This document shows positions 28,498 through 37,507 of a stretch of 64,000 nt of DNA, in pieces. Location of the stretch: assembly GCA_038131795.1 (NCBI GenBank), contig JAYPQE010000003.1, positions 1,550,001-1,614,000 on the forward strand, given 5' to 3'. The notes beneath the pieces were generated by a model that saw nothing but the letters and a program-made list of their open reading frames with translations, did not search any database and had not been told where the DNA came from. The position numbers and the translations under genes are program-made. Positions within the stretch are counted from its first letter, which is position 1; every line of letters starts with the position of its first letter. The stretch comes from Eutrophobius brisbanensis. GTDB taxonomy: Bacteria > Pseudomonadota > Gammaproteobacteria > Eutrophobiales > Eutrophobiaceae.

Positions 28498-30047
28498 TTA
28501 CTGCCTCCACGTACAAATTGGGGTTCATTGTGTAATAGAGACAGTCCAAGCTGAGCACGTCTCCTCAACCACAGACTGGGTCGATATCTCATATCTCCAT
28601 AGATCCTCTGCATATTTTCGAGAATCTGAATTATATTTTCTGTACCCAACTTGTCCCCTAGTTCAAGCGGCCCTTGAGGATACCCCAGGGCCAGTTTCGC
28701 AGCTTTATCAATGTCTTCAGGATCAGCTATGCCCTGCTGCGCAATATCACAGGCAATATTAATGATCGTTGCGATAATACGCTGGGTAACAAAGCCCGGA
28801 CTATCATTAATGATAGAAACAGTCTTATTATTCTTTTTAACCATTGTTGCAACCTGATGAATGACATCCTCTCTGGTTGCCGGACATCCCATCAGAACAA
28901 TTCTACAATCTGATTCAAATAAGGTTTCAATTCCAACCGTGTTTTCGGCAACCAAACCTTCGTGAACGGCTGCTGTGCTGACATCACCCCCCAGGGGCGC
29001 CACGATTGCAATACTGTTTTCACCCGGTTTATCATTTCCATCTAATTCGCAACCTGATGCTTTAATCAGGCCACAAATTTTCTCACGCCAAACGGTATCG
29101 CACTTATACGAGACCCAAAAGGTGGAGGTGATTGAGACTTCCGGGGTATCTGGCTGTGGCACGACCTGTTTTTCATTGCCATCATATTTATAGAAACCTT
29201 CGCCAACTTTACGGCCGTACAGTCCCGCCTGACACCTTCTTTGTTGTATTGATGTTGGCCTCAATCGTGGTTCCTGAAAATATTGCTGGTAAATCTGCTC
29301 GGTTGCAGGGTAGGTCACATCCAGACCAGTGAGATCCATCAATTCAAATGGCCCCATGCGAAAACCACCACACTCACGTACAATAGTATCGACAGTCTCA
29401 GGTGATGTAATATTTTCCGAGAGTATTCTTAGTCCTTCTGTTACCAGTCCTCGACCACAATGATTCACCAGAAACCCGGGGGAATCAGCGACAATAACCG
29501 GACTATGACCAACTCTTATTGCCAAAGATCCGAGCTGTTTTGCCGTCTCATCAGAGGTTCTAATCCCCTTTACAACTTCAACCAGTTTCATTAACGGGAC
29601 CGGATTAAAAAAATGAAACCCTGCAATACGCCCTGGTGAGTCACTTGCTGCAGCAATAGCCGTCACTGAAAGTGAAGATGTATTGGTGGCCAGAATGCAA
29701 TCAGGACCGACTATTTTCTCAAGGTCTTCAAACAATGACTGCTTTATTTCCAGTTTCTCAATAATGGCCTCAATGACAAGATCACACTCTGATAATTGAT
29801 TGAGATCATCTGTAACCTTTAGACGCTCACTGGCAGCTTGAAAGGCATCTTCAGCCATCTTGCCCTTCTCAACCGCCCGTTGCAGCATTTTCACAGCAAA
29901 ATCCCTTGCCTCCTCACAAACATTTAACTCCATGTCCATTAGTGTTACATTCAGACCTGATGCAGCACATATCTGGGCGATACCCCGCCCCATTACGCCG
30001 GCACCAATGATGCCAACATGAATATTATCTTTCGTAAAATCTTTCAT
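28494..30047 (-). CDS. paaH: 3-hydroxyacyl-CoA dehydrogenase, PaaH-like
   Basis: A 517-residue enzyme with the PaaH layout. The N-terminal NAD domain has VGIIGAGVMGRGIAQ (about 12-26), the central catalytic part has GFHFFNPVPLMKLVEVV with the active His, and a first C-terminal helical domain is followed by a second copy (NDSPGFVTQRIIATIINIA to the end), as in PaaH. It would oxidise a 3-hydroxyadipyl-CoA-type substrate to the 3-oxo compound cleaved by the thiolase next door. It lies 21 bases after the MDR reductase gene in a three-gene minus-strand group. Confidence 0.85.
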   Translation of the reverse strand: MKDFTKDNIHVGIIGAGVMGRGIAQICAASGLNVTLMDMELNVCEEARDFAVKMLQRAVEKGKMAEDAFQAASERLKVTDDLNQLSECDLVIEAIIEKLEIKQSLFEDLEKIVGPDCILATNTSSLSVTAIAAASDSPGRIAGFHFFNPVPLMKLVEVVKGIRTSDETAKQLGSLAIRVGHSPVIVADSPGFLVNHCGRGLVTEGLRILSENITSPETVDTIVRECGGFRMGPFELMDLTGLDVTYPATEQIYQQYFQEPRLRPTSIQQRRCQAGLYGRKVGEGFYKYDGNEKQVVPQPDTPEVSITSTFWVSYKCDTVWREKICGLIKASGCELDGNDKPGENSIAIVAPLGGDVSTAAVHEGLVAENTVGIETLFESDCRIVLMGCPATREDVIHQVATMVKKNNKTVSIINDSPGFVTQRIIATIINIACDIAQQGIADPEDIDKAAKLALGYPQGPLELGDKLGTENIIQILENMQRIYGDMRYRPSLWLRRRAQLGLSLLHNEPQFVRGGSK

Positions 30048-30068
30048 ATTACTAATATCTGATATTGT

Positions 30069-31076
30069 TTAATTGATTTTTAGAACAATCTTTCCGGTTT
30101 GACCATAAGCTTCCATTAGTTTGTGTGCCTTTATGACATCATCAAATGCTAATACTTCACCAACAACTGGTTTCACTTTCTTCTCTGAAATAAATTTCAT
30201 CATATCTTTAAATTCATCAAAAGTTCCCATGGTGGTTCCCTGTATTCGAATATGCCTGAAGAACAGTTTGGCCATCTCCAGACCTGCTGTTGGATTCATT
30301 TTGGTTGCGCCAAAAAAGACAAAACGACCGCCAGGTTTTAGCGTGCCCAATAATTCATTCACTGAATCACCGCCACTGCTATCAATGACAACATCAAACC
30401 CGCCCACTTCCCGGGCCAGGTTTTTATAGCAATTCTCATTATTGTAATTTACGCCGTTAACTGCACCCAGTGATTGTGCCCAGGCAATTTTTTCATCACT
30501 TCCACTGCTGACATAGACTTCAGATCCATGATGCACCCCCCACAAAAGTGCAAATGAGGCAACGCCTCCACCAGCCCCGGTAACCAATATCCGTTTTGAA
30601 TCATTTATTTCGCCATGGGTAACAGCACTTCGCCATGAGGTTAATCCGGCTACGGGGATAGATGCGGTTTCCTCCCATGTGAGATGCTCAGGCTTAGGTG
30701 TAACATTCTCGGCAGGGACGCAGATATATTCCGCAAATGTGCCCTGGTCTGGCATACCTAACACTCTAAAATTTGGACCGTTAGCTATCGGATCGTCCCC
30801 CCAATCCATGACTGGATAAATAATGACTTCCTTATCCATCATAACCGGGTCCACTCCTTTACCAATTTTGTCGATTATCCCTGCACCATCTGATCCGGTA
30901 ATACAGGGCAACTGGATTTTGGGGTATAACCCAACTGTTATCCATAAGTCCCTTCGGTTAAGTGCGGCAGCTTTGAGCTTTACCCTGACTTCATTTTCTT
31001 TTGGTTCTGGGGTCTCAATTTCTTTTATGGCCAATTTATCCGGACCACCTAACTCATCCAATACAACTGCTTTCAT
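30069..31076 (-). CDS. Medium-chain NAD(P)-dependent oxidoreductase (quinone reductase/alcohol dehydrogenase-like)
   Basis: A 335-residue medium-chain reductase. ALNRRDLWITVG and GSDGAGIIDKIGKG near residues 40-75 define the catalytic fold; the Rossmann motif VTGAGGGVASFALLWG is near 165. The structural-zinc cysteines of alcohol dehydrogenases are absent, so a quinone-oxidoreductase or enoyl-reductase-like activity is more likely. It is the first gene of the group with paaH and the thiolase, so it probably handles an intermediate of the same acyl-CoA pathway, but the substrate is not evident. Confidence 0.78.
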   Translation of the reverse strand: MKAVVLDELGGPDKLAIKEIETPEPKENEVRVKLKAAALNRRDLWITVGLYPKIQLPCITGSDGAGIIDKIGKGVDPVMMDKEVIIYPVMDWGDDPIANGPNFRVLGMPDQGTFAEYICVPAENVTPKPEHLTWEETASIPVAGLTSWRSAVTHGEINDSKRILVTGAGGGVASFALLWGVHHGSEVYVSSGSDEKIAWAQSLGAVNGVNYNNENCYKNLAREVGGFDVVIDSSGGDSVNELLGTLKPGGRFVFFGATKMNPTAGLEMAKLFFRHIRIQGTTMGTFDEFKDMMKFISEKKVKPVVGEVLAFDDVIKAHKLMEAYGQTGKIVLKIN

Positions 31077-31092
31077 CCTTATTCTTCCTGTT

Positions 31093-31641
31093 TCATTTAT
31101 TAATTTTCGTAATCTTGGTGCCTTCCAGCGTCAAGTTATACATCAGGCCTTTATTATTAATAACAAAGCCGACAATCGGCTCATCAAAACTGGTTGTAGT
31201 CAGATCTTTCCCGGCACCAAATTCCACCACCGCAACGGAACCATCGACACCTGCTTCCCAATTGCTGCTATTCCTGAAATCTTCAAGTGCATCAGCATTG
31301 AGGAAGACCAGTATGATCGTTTTCATCTGGGCACCCAGCTGAAAACCGATAGATGCTGAAGCAGTATTATAATAATCAACAGAGCTTCCACCGATACGTA
31401 AAGCCCCTTCACCGTATTCACCACCAATTCCAAACCCGGCCTTTATGACCTCAGGAAACACCAACACGCCTTTTGCTCTACCAAGAAACCTTTCCGCACC
31501 GTCCACTTCCTGCTTGAACCGGTCAAGCGCAGCATCAACTTTAATATCAATTTCCTCGGCAGAGGCGGCAAACAATGGATTGCAGATAATACTGAATAGT
31601 AATATCAGCACACCCTTCTTACATATATTGAAAGAGCACAT
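31093..31641 (-). CDS. SYLF (Ysc84) lipid-binding domain protein, exported
   Basis: A 182-residue protein with a signal peptide to about residue 26 (ILLFSIICNPLFA) and a SYLF/Ysc84 domain for the rest. Domain marks are GVLVFPEVIKAGFGIGGEYG near 60-78, then ASIGFQLGAQ and GVDGSVAVVEFG. SYLF domains bind phosphoinositides or other lipids in eukaryotes; bacterial versions are exported proteins of unknown role, often associated with envelope stress. It is followed by the MDR gene and preceded by the J-domain gene by 44 bases. Confidence 0.82.
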   Translation of the reverse strand: MCSFNICKKGVLILLFSIICNPLFAASAEEIDIKVDAALDRFKQEVDGAERFLGRAKGVLVFPEVIKAGFGIGGEYGEGALRIGGSSVDYYNTASASIGFQLGAQMKTIILVFLNADALEDFRNSSNWEAGVDGSVAVVEFGAGKDLTTTSFDEPIVGFVINNKGLMYNLTLEGTKITKINK

Positions 31642-31685
31642 AAAACCTCCAGATTATTTTGAGGAAGGTGAAATTCTATCAGAAT

Positions 31686-32420
31686 TTATCCGATTTTTTT
31701 TAACAATACTGCCCTGGCCTGATTAGCTTTTGCAGCAAAATAGTGGTTCCCTCCACGGTCAGGATGCAGTTTCTGCATTATTTTTCTATATGCCTCTGTC
31801 ACTTCATCGATATCAGGCTCGCCCTGCAGTCCAAGTATCTGTAGTGCCTCAGATACACTCATATCATTTGATGACTGAGGATTGTTATTATTATCTGAAG
31901 CCGACTGATCGCTGAATTGATCGCCAAATCGCTCTGCAATATAGGTTTCAAGCAATTTTGCAGAGTTCATGTCTGTCTCTAGACAGTATTGAAATAGTTT
32001 TTGCAGATCCTGGTATGACATTTCATCGAGTTTGCAGCCTGCATATTTTCCTTCCAACACCTTGCCTGACAGCTTCCCTGTTATATGGTCCAGAGTCATG
32101 ACTATAATTTTTGAATTGACTGTAGAGGTATTGGGTGGATTTGATTTTGGGGAAAATTGCCGGTAAGCCTGGGTCAGCATTGGTAAATATCTCAGAACTA
32201 ATGGCAACATTTGTCTGAAACTTGCTAATATGCCGGCAAATACTGCTCCTATCCAATGTACTCTTCCCGTTAATACCAATAATAATAATGCGACAACTAA
32301 TACGCCTATTACCGTTTTCTGTAATAATAATTTTTTCTGTTTTGGATCAGGCGTATTGTTCCAGTGCCACCAGAAAAGTATGCCTCCAAGTATCAGTAAC
32401 AAAAGTATAAGTTTTGACAT
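31686..32420 (-). CDS. Membrane-anchored J-domain co-chaperone
   Basis: A 244-residue protein. Two hydrophobic segments lie at about 3-19 and 36-52, a middle domain follows (about 105-165), then a Asn/Ser-rich linker and a C-terminal J-domain with HPD at 219-221 (KLHPDRGG) and helix IV rich in Ala. The HPD would stimulate the ATPase of DnaK. The layout resembles Tim14-like or DjlA-like membrane co-chaperones more than DnaJ, which has its J-domain at the front. Its start is directly next to the stop of the von Willebrand protein gene, pointing to a shared function with the two genes upstream. Confidence 0.82.
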   Translation of the reverse strand: MSKLILLLLILGGILFWWHWNNTPDPKQKKLLLQKTVIGVLVVALLLLVLTGRVHWIGAVFAGILASFRQMLPLVLRYLPMLTQAYRQFSPKSNPPNTSTVNSKIIVMTLDHITGKLSGKVLEGKYAGCKLDEMSYQDLQKLFQYCLETDMNSAKLLETYIAERFGDQFSDQSASDNNNNPQSSNDMSVSEALQILGLQGEPDIDEVTEAYRKIMQKLHPDRGGNHYFAAKANQARAVLLKKIG

Positions 32421-33128
32421 TTATTTTAGTAGTTGTTGCGTCATTTTCTGAAGCTGTGCACTGCCCTTATCAGCAAAAAGTTTTAATGCCTGGCGACCAC
32501 CAGTTGCATAGATTGCCACCGCAGATAAAAGCTCTTTTAAAAGGCCTGGGCTATTACTATCAAATTGGCTATAGGCACCACCCGATAGTCTTGCAATTTC
32601 CCTGTAAATTCTTTCAACGTGCTGATCGTGATGTTCTTGGAACATAAACATTGGCGTTTTATGTAGTCCGAGTTCTCCGGCAATCCTATAAATTTTATTT
32701 ACCGGTTCTTCACATGCATCGCCCACATACACGGCTGCAGAGATACGTGCCCTTCTGGTTTCCAATAAAACCTGATTGAGTGACCGTTCAATTTGTGTTT
32801 GACCCGCCATGCATAGAACATCTGCCATTTCTCTTTGCAATGCCTTGCTATTGCTATTCCAGGGAGAGACAAAGAATTCACTTAAGCCTCTGAAGTAAAT
32901 TAATTGAACATTTAAACTACCTGATTCCTCTGCAGCATTAAACATGCTTTCCTGTATTTTACTTGCTGAATCCCAGGTTGGTTGCCGACTTGCAGTAGCA
33001 TCAATAATAAATGCCAACTTACCTGCCGGATTACCATAGGTGGTCATTGACTTGACCTGTTTGACCTTTTTCAGGAATGAATCGATGTCGTTTGATATTA
33101 CCGGTAATTTATCCGATGACTTTGACAT
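32421..33128 (-). CDS. von Willebrand factor A-like protein
   Basis: A 235-residue protein without signal peptide. KLAFIIDATASRQPTWD (about 37-53) is a MIDAS-like motif with Thr in place of the first Ser (D43-A-T45-A-S47); AGQTQIERSL and VYVGDACEE provide the other metal-site positions, Thr and Asp. The final helices (LLSAVAIYATGGRQAL) are probably amphipathic. VWA proteins bind partner proteins through a metal. It sits 10 bases after the HtrA-like gene and touches the J-domain gene. The function of this trio is not known to me. Confidence 0.75.
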   Translation of the reverse strand: MSKSSDKLPVISNDIDSFLKKVKQVKSMTTYGNPAGKLAFIIDATASRQPTWDSASKIQESMFNAAEESGSLNVQLIYFRGLSEFFVSPWNSNSKALQREMADVLCMAGQTQIERSLNQVLLETRRARISAAVYVGDACEEPVNKIYRIAGELGLHKTPMFMFQEHHDQHVERIYREIARLSGGAYSQFDSNSPGLLKELLSAVAIYATGGRQALKLFADKGSAQLQKMTQQLLK

Positions 33129-33138
33129 CCCTTATACC

Positions 33139-34080
33139 TTAGTTAACAGGCCCGCGAATAAAAGATGATTCTCTGTCACTGGAAACCGCGGCAAGCTGAT
33201 ACTCACCCCCATCCCTGACAAATGTTAATGGGACCTCGACTCCTGCATCACCAAGCTTCCATATCTCAGTAAATAAGTCTTTTAAGTGACTGACCGGGGC
33301 ATTACCCACATGTGTAATAACATCGCCCAGTTGTAAACCTGCCTGATCAGCAGGGCAACCAGTGAAAATTCCTGTAACTACCAGTACATCATCTTCTTCC
33401 TGGACCAGCATGCCCAACCAGGGCCTCGGGGCTTTTTTTCGCCTTCCAAAAACTTTTATTTCATTAATGTATGGTTGAATCATATCTGTTGGTACAAACA
33501 TGTTATAGGCACTAATTTCTTTTTCAGCCTCAACATCCTGTATTAGCAGGCAACCAACCCCATATAACAACCCATCCTGGCCAATTAAAGCAGAACCAGC
33601 CCAATTTGAATGAACAGGAGAAGTGTAGATTGCCTGATCCAGAAGGTATTCCCAGCGCCCCGCAAACTCTTTAATAGTTATAACTTTAGATTCAGCCAGA
33701 GTGGATATGCCTGTGCTATCAGCCAGGATGACTTTATCACCCTGGTTCAGTTTTGAAACAGTCCCGAAGTCCATTTTGGGGAGATTAAGCGGTCTAACAG
33801 GTTTTATCAGTCCAAGACCTGACTCAAAATCATTACCTACTACGTAACCCTGCACAGGATCTTGACCATGGGGGGTAATCCATATTGATTCTGCCTCTGT
33901 GATCACATAACCAATTGTGAGTAACAGTCCATCATCATCAATGATAATGCCGTGGCCACTACGATCAGTACCTAGCAGTTCAGCTGAAAATGAATTTTCG
34001 GGGATATAGGCACTAATTGAAACAACAGAATCAATTGCCTTGTGTATATCAAAATTATATGAATACGATAAGTTACCCAT
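33139..34080 (-). CDS. Catalytically dead Deg/HtrA-like protein with PDZ domain
   Basis: A 313-residue S1C-fold protein with a C-terminal PDZ domain (about 215-300; GCPADQAGLQLGDVITHVG). Aligned with HtrA, the three triad positions are changed: Tyr58 replaces His (LLTIGYVITEA), Gly88 replaces Asp (FESGLGLIK), and the GNSGG motif is replaced by HSNWAGSAL near 160. There is no signal peptide, unlike DegP, so it may stay in the cytoplasm or at the inner membrane. It should act as a binding or scaffold protein, not a protease. It opens the group with the VWA and J-domain genes. Confidence 0.85.
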   Translation of the reverse strand: MGNLSYSYNFDIHKAIDSVVSISAYIPENSFSAELLGTDRSGHGIIIDDDGLLLTIGYVITEAESIWITPHGQDPVQGYVVGNDFESGLGLIKPVRPLNLPKMDFGTVSKLNQGDKVILADSTGISTLAESKVITIKEFAGRWEYLLDQAIYTSPVHSNWAGSALIGQDGLLYGVGCLLIQDVEAEKEISAYNMFVPTDMIQPYINEIKVFGRRKKAPRPWLGMLVQEEDDVLVVTGIFTGCPADQAGLQLGDVITHVGNAPVSHLKDLFTEIWKLGDAGVEVPLTFVRDGGEYQLAAVSSDRESSFIRGPVN

Positions 34081-34126
34081 TTAAAATTTTGATCTGTTAC
34101 TGTTTGGATGATAGTGCATAAAAAAA

Positions 34127-35485
34127 TTATTTTTTATCAGGACGCTTCCAATGACTGACAGATCTGTGTTCAATTTTATTGTGCAGCAGCTCTCCAGATT
34201 CAATGTCTCTGGTGACAGTTGTGCCCGCGCCAACAGTTGCCCCTTTTTTAACAATCACCGGCGCAACGAGTTGAGTATCTGAACCAATAAAAACGTCATC
34301 CTCTATAATTGTTTTGTGTTTATTGGCTCCGTCATAATTACATGTAATTGTACCTGCACCAATATTGATATTTTTCCCAAGAGTACTATCACCTACATAA
34401 CTTAAATGATTGATTTTTGTCCCTTTGCCTACTTCTGTTTTCTTAATTTCAACAAAGTTACCAATATGCACATCATCATCCAAACGGGATTCCGGGCGAA
34501 TCCTTGCAAATGGTCCAATTTTGCAGCTTTTCCCAATAACAGCATTTTCAATATATGAATTTGGAAGAATAATTGAATTATCATCAATATCTGTATTATT
34601 GATGTAGCAGTTAGAACCTATCTTTACATTTTTACCAATGCTCACGCTGCCTTCAATTGTGACGTTTACATCTATTTCAACATCCTGCCCTGTCATTAAA
34701 TCTCCTCGCAGATCAAACCTTGCAGGGTCGATCAATGTCACACCGTTTTTCATTAAGTGATGGGCCTGGATTAGTTGATAATATCGTTCAAGTTCAGAAA
34801 GTTGTATGCGGTCATTTATACCTTTGACCTCCATTACAGAACCTGGATTAATAGTATTAACCTGAATACCTTGATGTACTGCCATTTCAACTATATCCGT
34901 CAGATAAAATTCACCCTGGGCATTATCATTATCAAGTTTTTGCAGCCAACTATGCAGCAAAGCCGCTTCAACACACATAATCCCCGTGTTAATTTCGCAA
35001 ATTGTTCGTTGGCTATCATTTGCATCTTTTTCCTCTACGATTTTCTTCAGGTTGCCCACTTCATCCCTGACGATCCGTCCATATCCTGCAGGGTCATCAA
35101 TATACGTCGTTAACAGGCTAAAACCAGAATCGGCAGATACCTCAATTAAAGTAGACAAAGTTTCATAGGTAATTAATGGAATGTCACCATATAGAATCAG
35201 GACCTTACCTGACTGTTGATCTGAGAGCAGTGCCTGTTTCACAGCGTGACCAGTACCCAGTTGTTGGGCCTGTTCTATCCAGTTAGCCTGTAAGTGAGAC
35301 AGAGTATCCGGGACTTGTTGTCCGCCATAACCGTAAACAATATTTATCTGGCTGTGCTCCAGTCTGGATGCAGATATATAGACATGCTCCAGCAAGGTTC
35401 GGCCTGCAAGTTTATGCAGGACCTTGGGCAGGTCGGATTTCATCCTGGTGCCCTGTCCAGCTGCAAGTATGATGATGCTTAACAT
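34127..35485 (-). CDS. glmU: Bifunctional N-acetylglucosamine-1-P uridyltransferase/glucosamine-1-P acetyltransferase
   Basis: A 452-residue GlmU, which makes UDP-GlcNAc for peptidoglycan and LPS. The N-terminal pyrophosphorylase begins LAAGQGTRMKSDLPKVLHKL, with LYGDIPLI near 98; the C-terminal left-handed beta helix starts near 250 and holds NIGAGTITCNYDGANKHKT with acetyltransferase residues. Its length and motifs are normal. It lies downstream of atpC, the usual place in gammaproteobacteria. Confidence 0.96.
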   Translation of the reverse strand: MLSIIILAAGQGTRMKSDLPKVLHKLAGRTLLEHVYISASRLEHSQINIVYGYGGQQVPDTLSHLQANWIEQAQQLGTGHAVKQALLSDQQSGKVLILYGDIPLITYETLSTLIEVSADSGFSLLTTYIDDPAGYGRIVRDEVGNLKKIVEEKDANDSQRTICEINTGIMCVEAALLHSWLQKLDNDNAQGEFYLTDIVEMAVHQGIQVNTINPGSVMEVKGINDRIQLSELERYYQLIQAHHLMKNGVTLIDPARFDLRGDLMTGQDVEIDVNVTIEGSVSIGKNVKIGSNCYINNTDIDDNSIILPNSYIENAVIGKSCKIGPFARIRPESRLDDDVHIGNFVEIKKTEVGKGTKINHLSYVGDSTLGKNINIGAGTITCNYDGANKHKTIIEDDVFIGSDTQLVAPVIVKKGATVGAGTTVTRDIESGELLHNKIEHRSVSHWKRPDKK

Positions 35486-35601
35486 AAAGGCTGATGCAAG
35501 TTATAAGTTATGGCTAGGCATTATAATGATAAAGTACATGATAGTACTTGTTTGATACTGAAGCAAAAAGTGCTCCAAAGAAGTTGTGACTTGCTAAAAA
35601 G

Positions 35602-36024
35602 TTACCGGCCGGATCGTTTTCTCAAACGTTGAATTGCCTGTAACTGTGCAGCTATCTCAGCCGTTTGAGCTAATGCAGTTGCATAATCGACTTCTGCATC
35701 CTTATCATGCAGTCTTCTTTCTGCTTCTTCTTTTGCTTTTAACACTGCTGCTTCATCCAGGTCTTCTGCTCTGACAGCGGTATCAGAAAGAATCGTAACT
35801 ATCTTTGGTTGTATTTCCAACATCCCACCTGACACATAGAAACCTTCTTCATTTCCATCTTCATGCTTTACCCGCACTTCGCCAGGTGCAAGCTGAGTAA
35901 TTAATGGGGTATGGCCGGGAGCTATACCCACTTCACCCATAATTGCCGGGGCAAATACCATTTCCACCTCTCCGGAAAATATTTCCCGCTCTGCACTGAC
36001 AATATCTATGTGTAATGTTGACAT
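35602..36024 (-). CDS. atpC: ATP synthase subunit epsilon
   Basis: A 140-residue epsilon subunit of F1. The N-terminal beta sandwich has IVSAEREIFSGEV and GEVGIAPGHTPLIT; the C-terminal helices (DLDEAAVLKAKEEAERR onward) form the inhibitory hairpin. It is the last gene of the atp operon, 13 bases after atpD. Confidence 0.96.
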   Translation of the reverse strand: MSTLHIDIVSAEREIFSGEVEMVFAPAIMGEVGIAPGHTPLITQLAPGEVRVKHEDGNEEGFYVSGGMLEIQPKIVTILSDTAVRAEDLDEAAVLKAKEEAERRLHDKDAEVDYATALAQTAEIAAQLQAIQRLRKRSGR

Positions 36025-36037
36025 TCGTTACCCTGTT

Positions 36038-37441
36038 TTAGACTTTTTTCGCATTCTCGACAGCTTCTTCTATGGTACCTACCATATAAAAGGCCTGCTC
36101 CGGTAAATGATCATATTCACCATTTACAATAGCTCTAAACCCCTTAATAGTATCTTTCAGAGTGACGTACTTACCCGGTGTCCCAGTAAAGACTTCTGCC
36201 ACACTAAAAGGTTGAGAGAGAAATCGCTGAATTTTTCTAGCTCGAGCCACTGCCAATTTATCTTCTTCTGATAATTCATCCATACCCAAAATTGCAATAA
36301 TGTCTCGTAACTCCTTATATCGCTGAAGTGTATTTTGAACATCACGCGCTGTGTCATAATGCTCCTGACCCACCACAAGTGGATCAAGCTGACGGCTGGT
36401 GGAATCCAGTGGATCAACAGCTGGATAGATACCCAGTTCAGCGATTTGCCTGGATAACACAACGGTGGCATCCAGGTGAGAAAATGTGGTTGCTGGTGAT
36501 GGATCGGTAAGGTCATCAGCGGGAACGTATACTGCCTGAATAGAAGTAATCGATCCGGTCTTCGTGGATGTGATTCGTTCCTGCAATTTACCCATTTCTT
36601 CAGCCAGAGTAGGCTGGTACCCCACAGCTGATGGCATCCTGCCTAATAGCGCAGATACTTCTGTACCTGCCAGCGTAAATCGGTAAATATTATCAACGAA
36701 AAATAAAACATCTCGTCCTTCATCGCGGAATTTTTCTGCAAGTGTTAACCCTGTCAGGGCAACTCTTAGACGATTTCCCGGCGGCTCATTCATCTGGCCG
36801 TATACCATGGAAACTTTAGATTTCTCAAACTCTTCTACATTAACAACACCGGACTCCTGCATCTCATGATAGAAATCGTTACCTTCACGAGTCCTCTCAC
36901 CTACCCCGGCAAATACCGATAAGCCCGAGTGCTGGGTTGCAATGTTGTTAATCAATTCCATCATGTTAACTGTCTTACCCACACCGGCACCGCCAAACAG
37001 TCCAACTTTACCACCCTTGGCAAATGGACAAACCAAATCGATAACTTTAATTCCAGTCTCTAGCAGTTCAGTTGTTGGACTTAAATCTGTAAATGCCGGA
37101 GCATTACGATGAATAGGCATTTTTTCATCAGTTGTGATCGCCCCTACTTCATCAATGGGCTCACCCAGTACATTCATAATACGACCTAGCGTTTTCTCGC
37201 CTACCGGAACGGTGATTGGCGCACCAGTATTATTTACCTTCAAGCCACGTTGCAAACCATCGGTAGACCCAAGGGCAATCGTACGTACGATGCCTTCTCC
37301 CAACTGCTGTTGCACTTCCAGGGTTGTATTAACATCCTCGGCTTCAACAAGTAATGCATCATAGACTTTTGGAATAGTATCACTGGGAAATTCAACGTCT
37401 ACTACGGCGCCAATTATCTGTACAATGTTTCCAGAACTCAT
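36038..37441 (-). CDS. atpD: ATP synthase subunit beta
   Basis: A 467-residue catalytic F1 subunit. The P-loop GGAGVGKTVNMMELI is near 151-165, GERTREGNDFYHEM carries the catalytic Glu, and the DELSEED loop is present as DELSEEDK. It carries the three catalytic nucleotide sites with alpha. Its place between atpG and atpC is standard. Confidence 0.98.
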   Translation of the reverse strand: MSSGNIVQIIGAVVDVEFPSDTIPKVYDALLVEAEDVNTTLEVQQQLGEGIVRTIALGSTDGLQRGLKVNNTGAPITVPVGEKTLGRIMNVLGEPIDEVGAITTDEKMPIHRNAPAFTDLSPTTELLETGIKVIDLVCPFAKGGKVGLFGGAGVGKTVNMMELINNIATQHSGLSVFAGVGERTREGNDFYHEMQESGVVNVEEFEKSKVSMVYGQMNEPPGNRLRVALTGLTLAEKFRDEGRDVLFFVDNIYRFTLAGTEVSALLGRMPSAVGYQPTLAEEMGKLQERITSTKTGSITSIQAVYVPADDLTDPSPATTFSHLDATVVLSRQIAELGIYPAVDPLDSTSRQLDPLVVGQEHYDTARDVQNTLQRYKELRDIIAILGMDELSEEDKLAVARARKIQRFLSQPFSVAEVFTGTPGKYVTLKDTIKGFRAIVNGEYDHLPEQAFYMVGTIEEAVENAKKV

Positions 37442-37507
37442 CTTTTTAGTTCCTCATTATTTCTTTGTTTTTTACTGAGTTATAAAATATTTTAAAAATC
37501 TGTTGCG

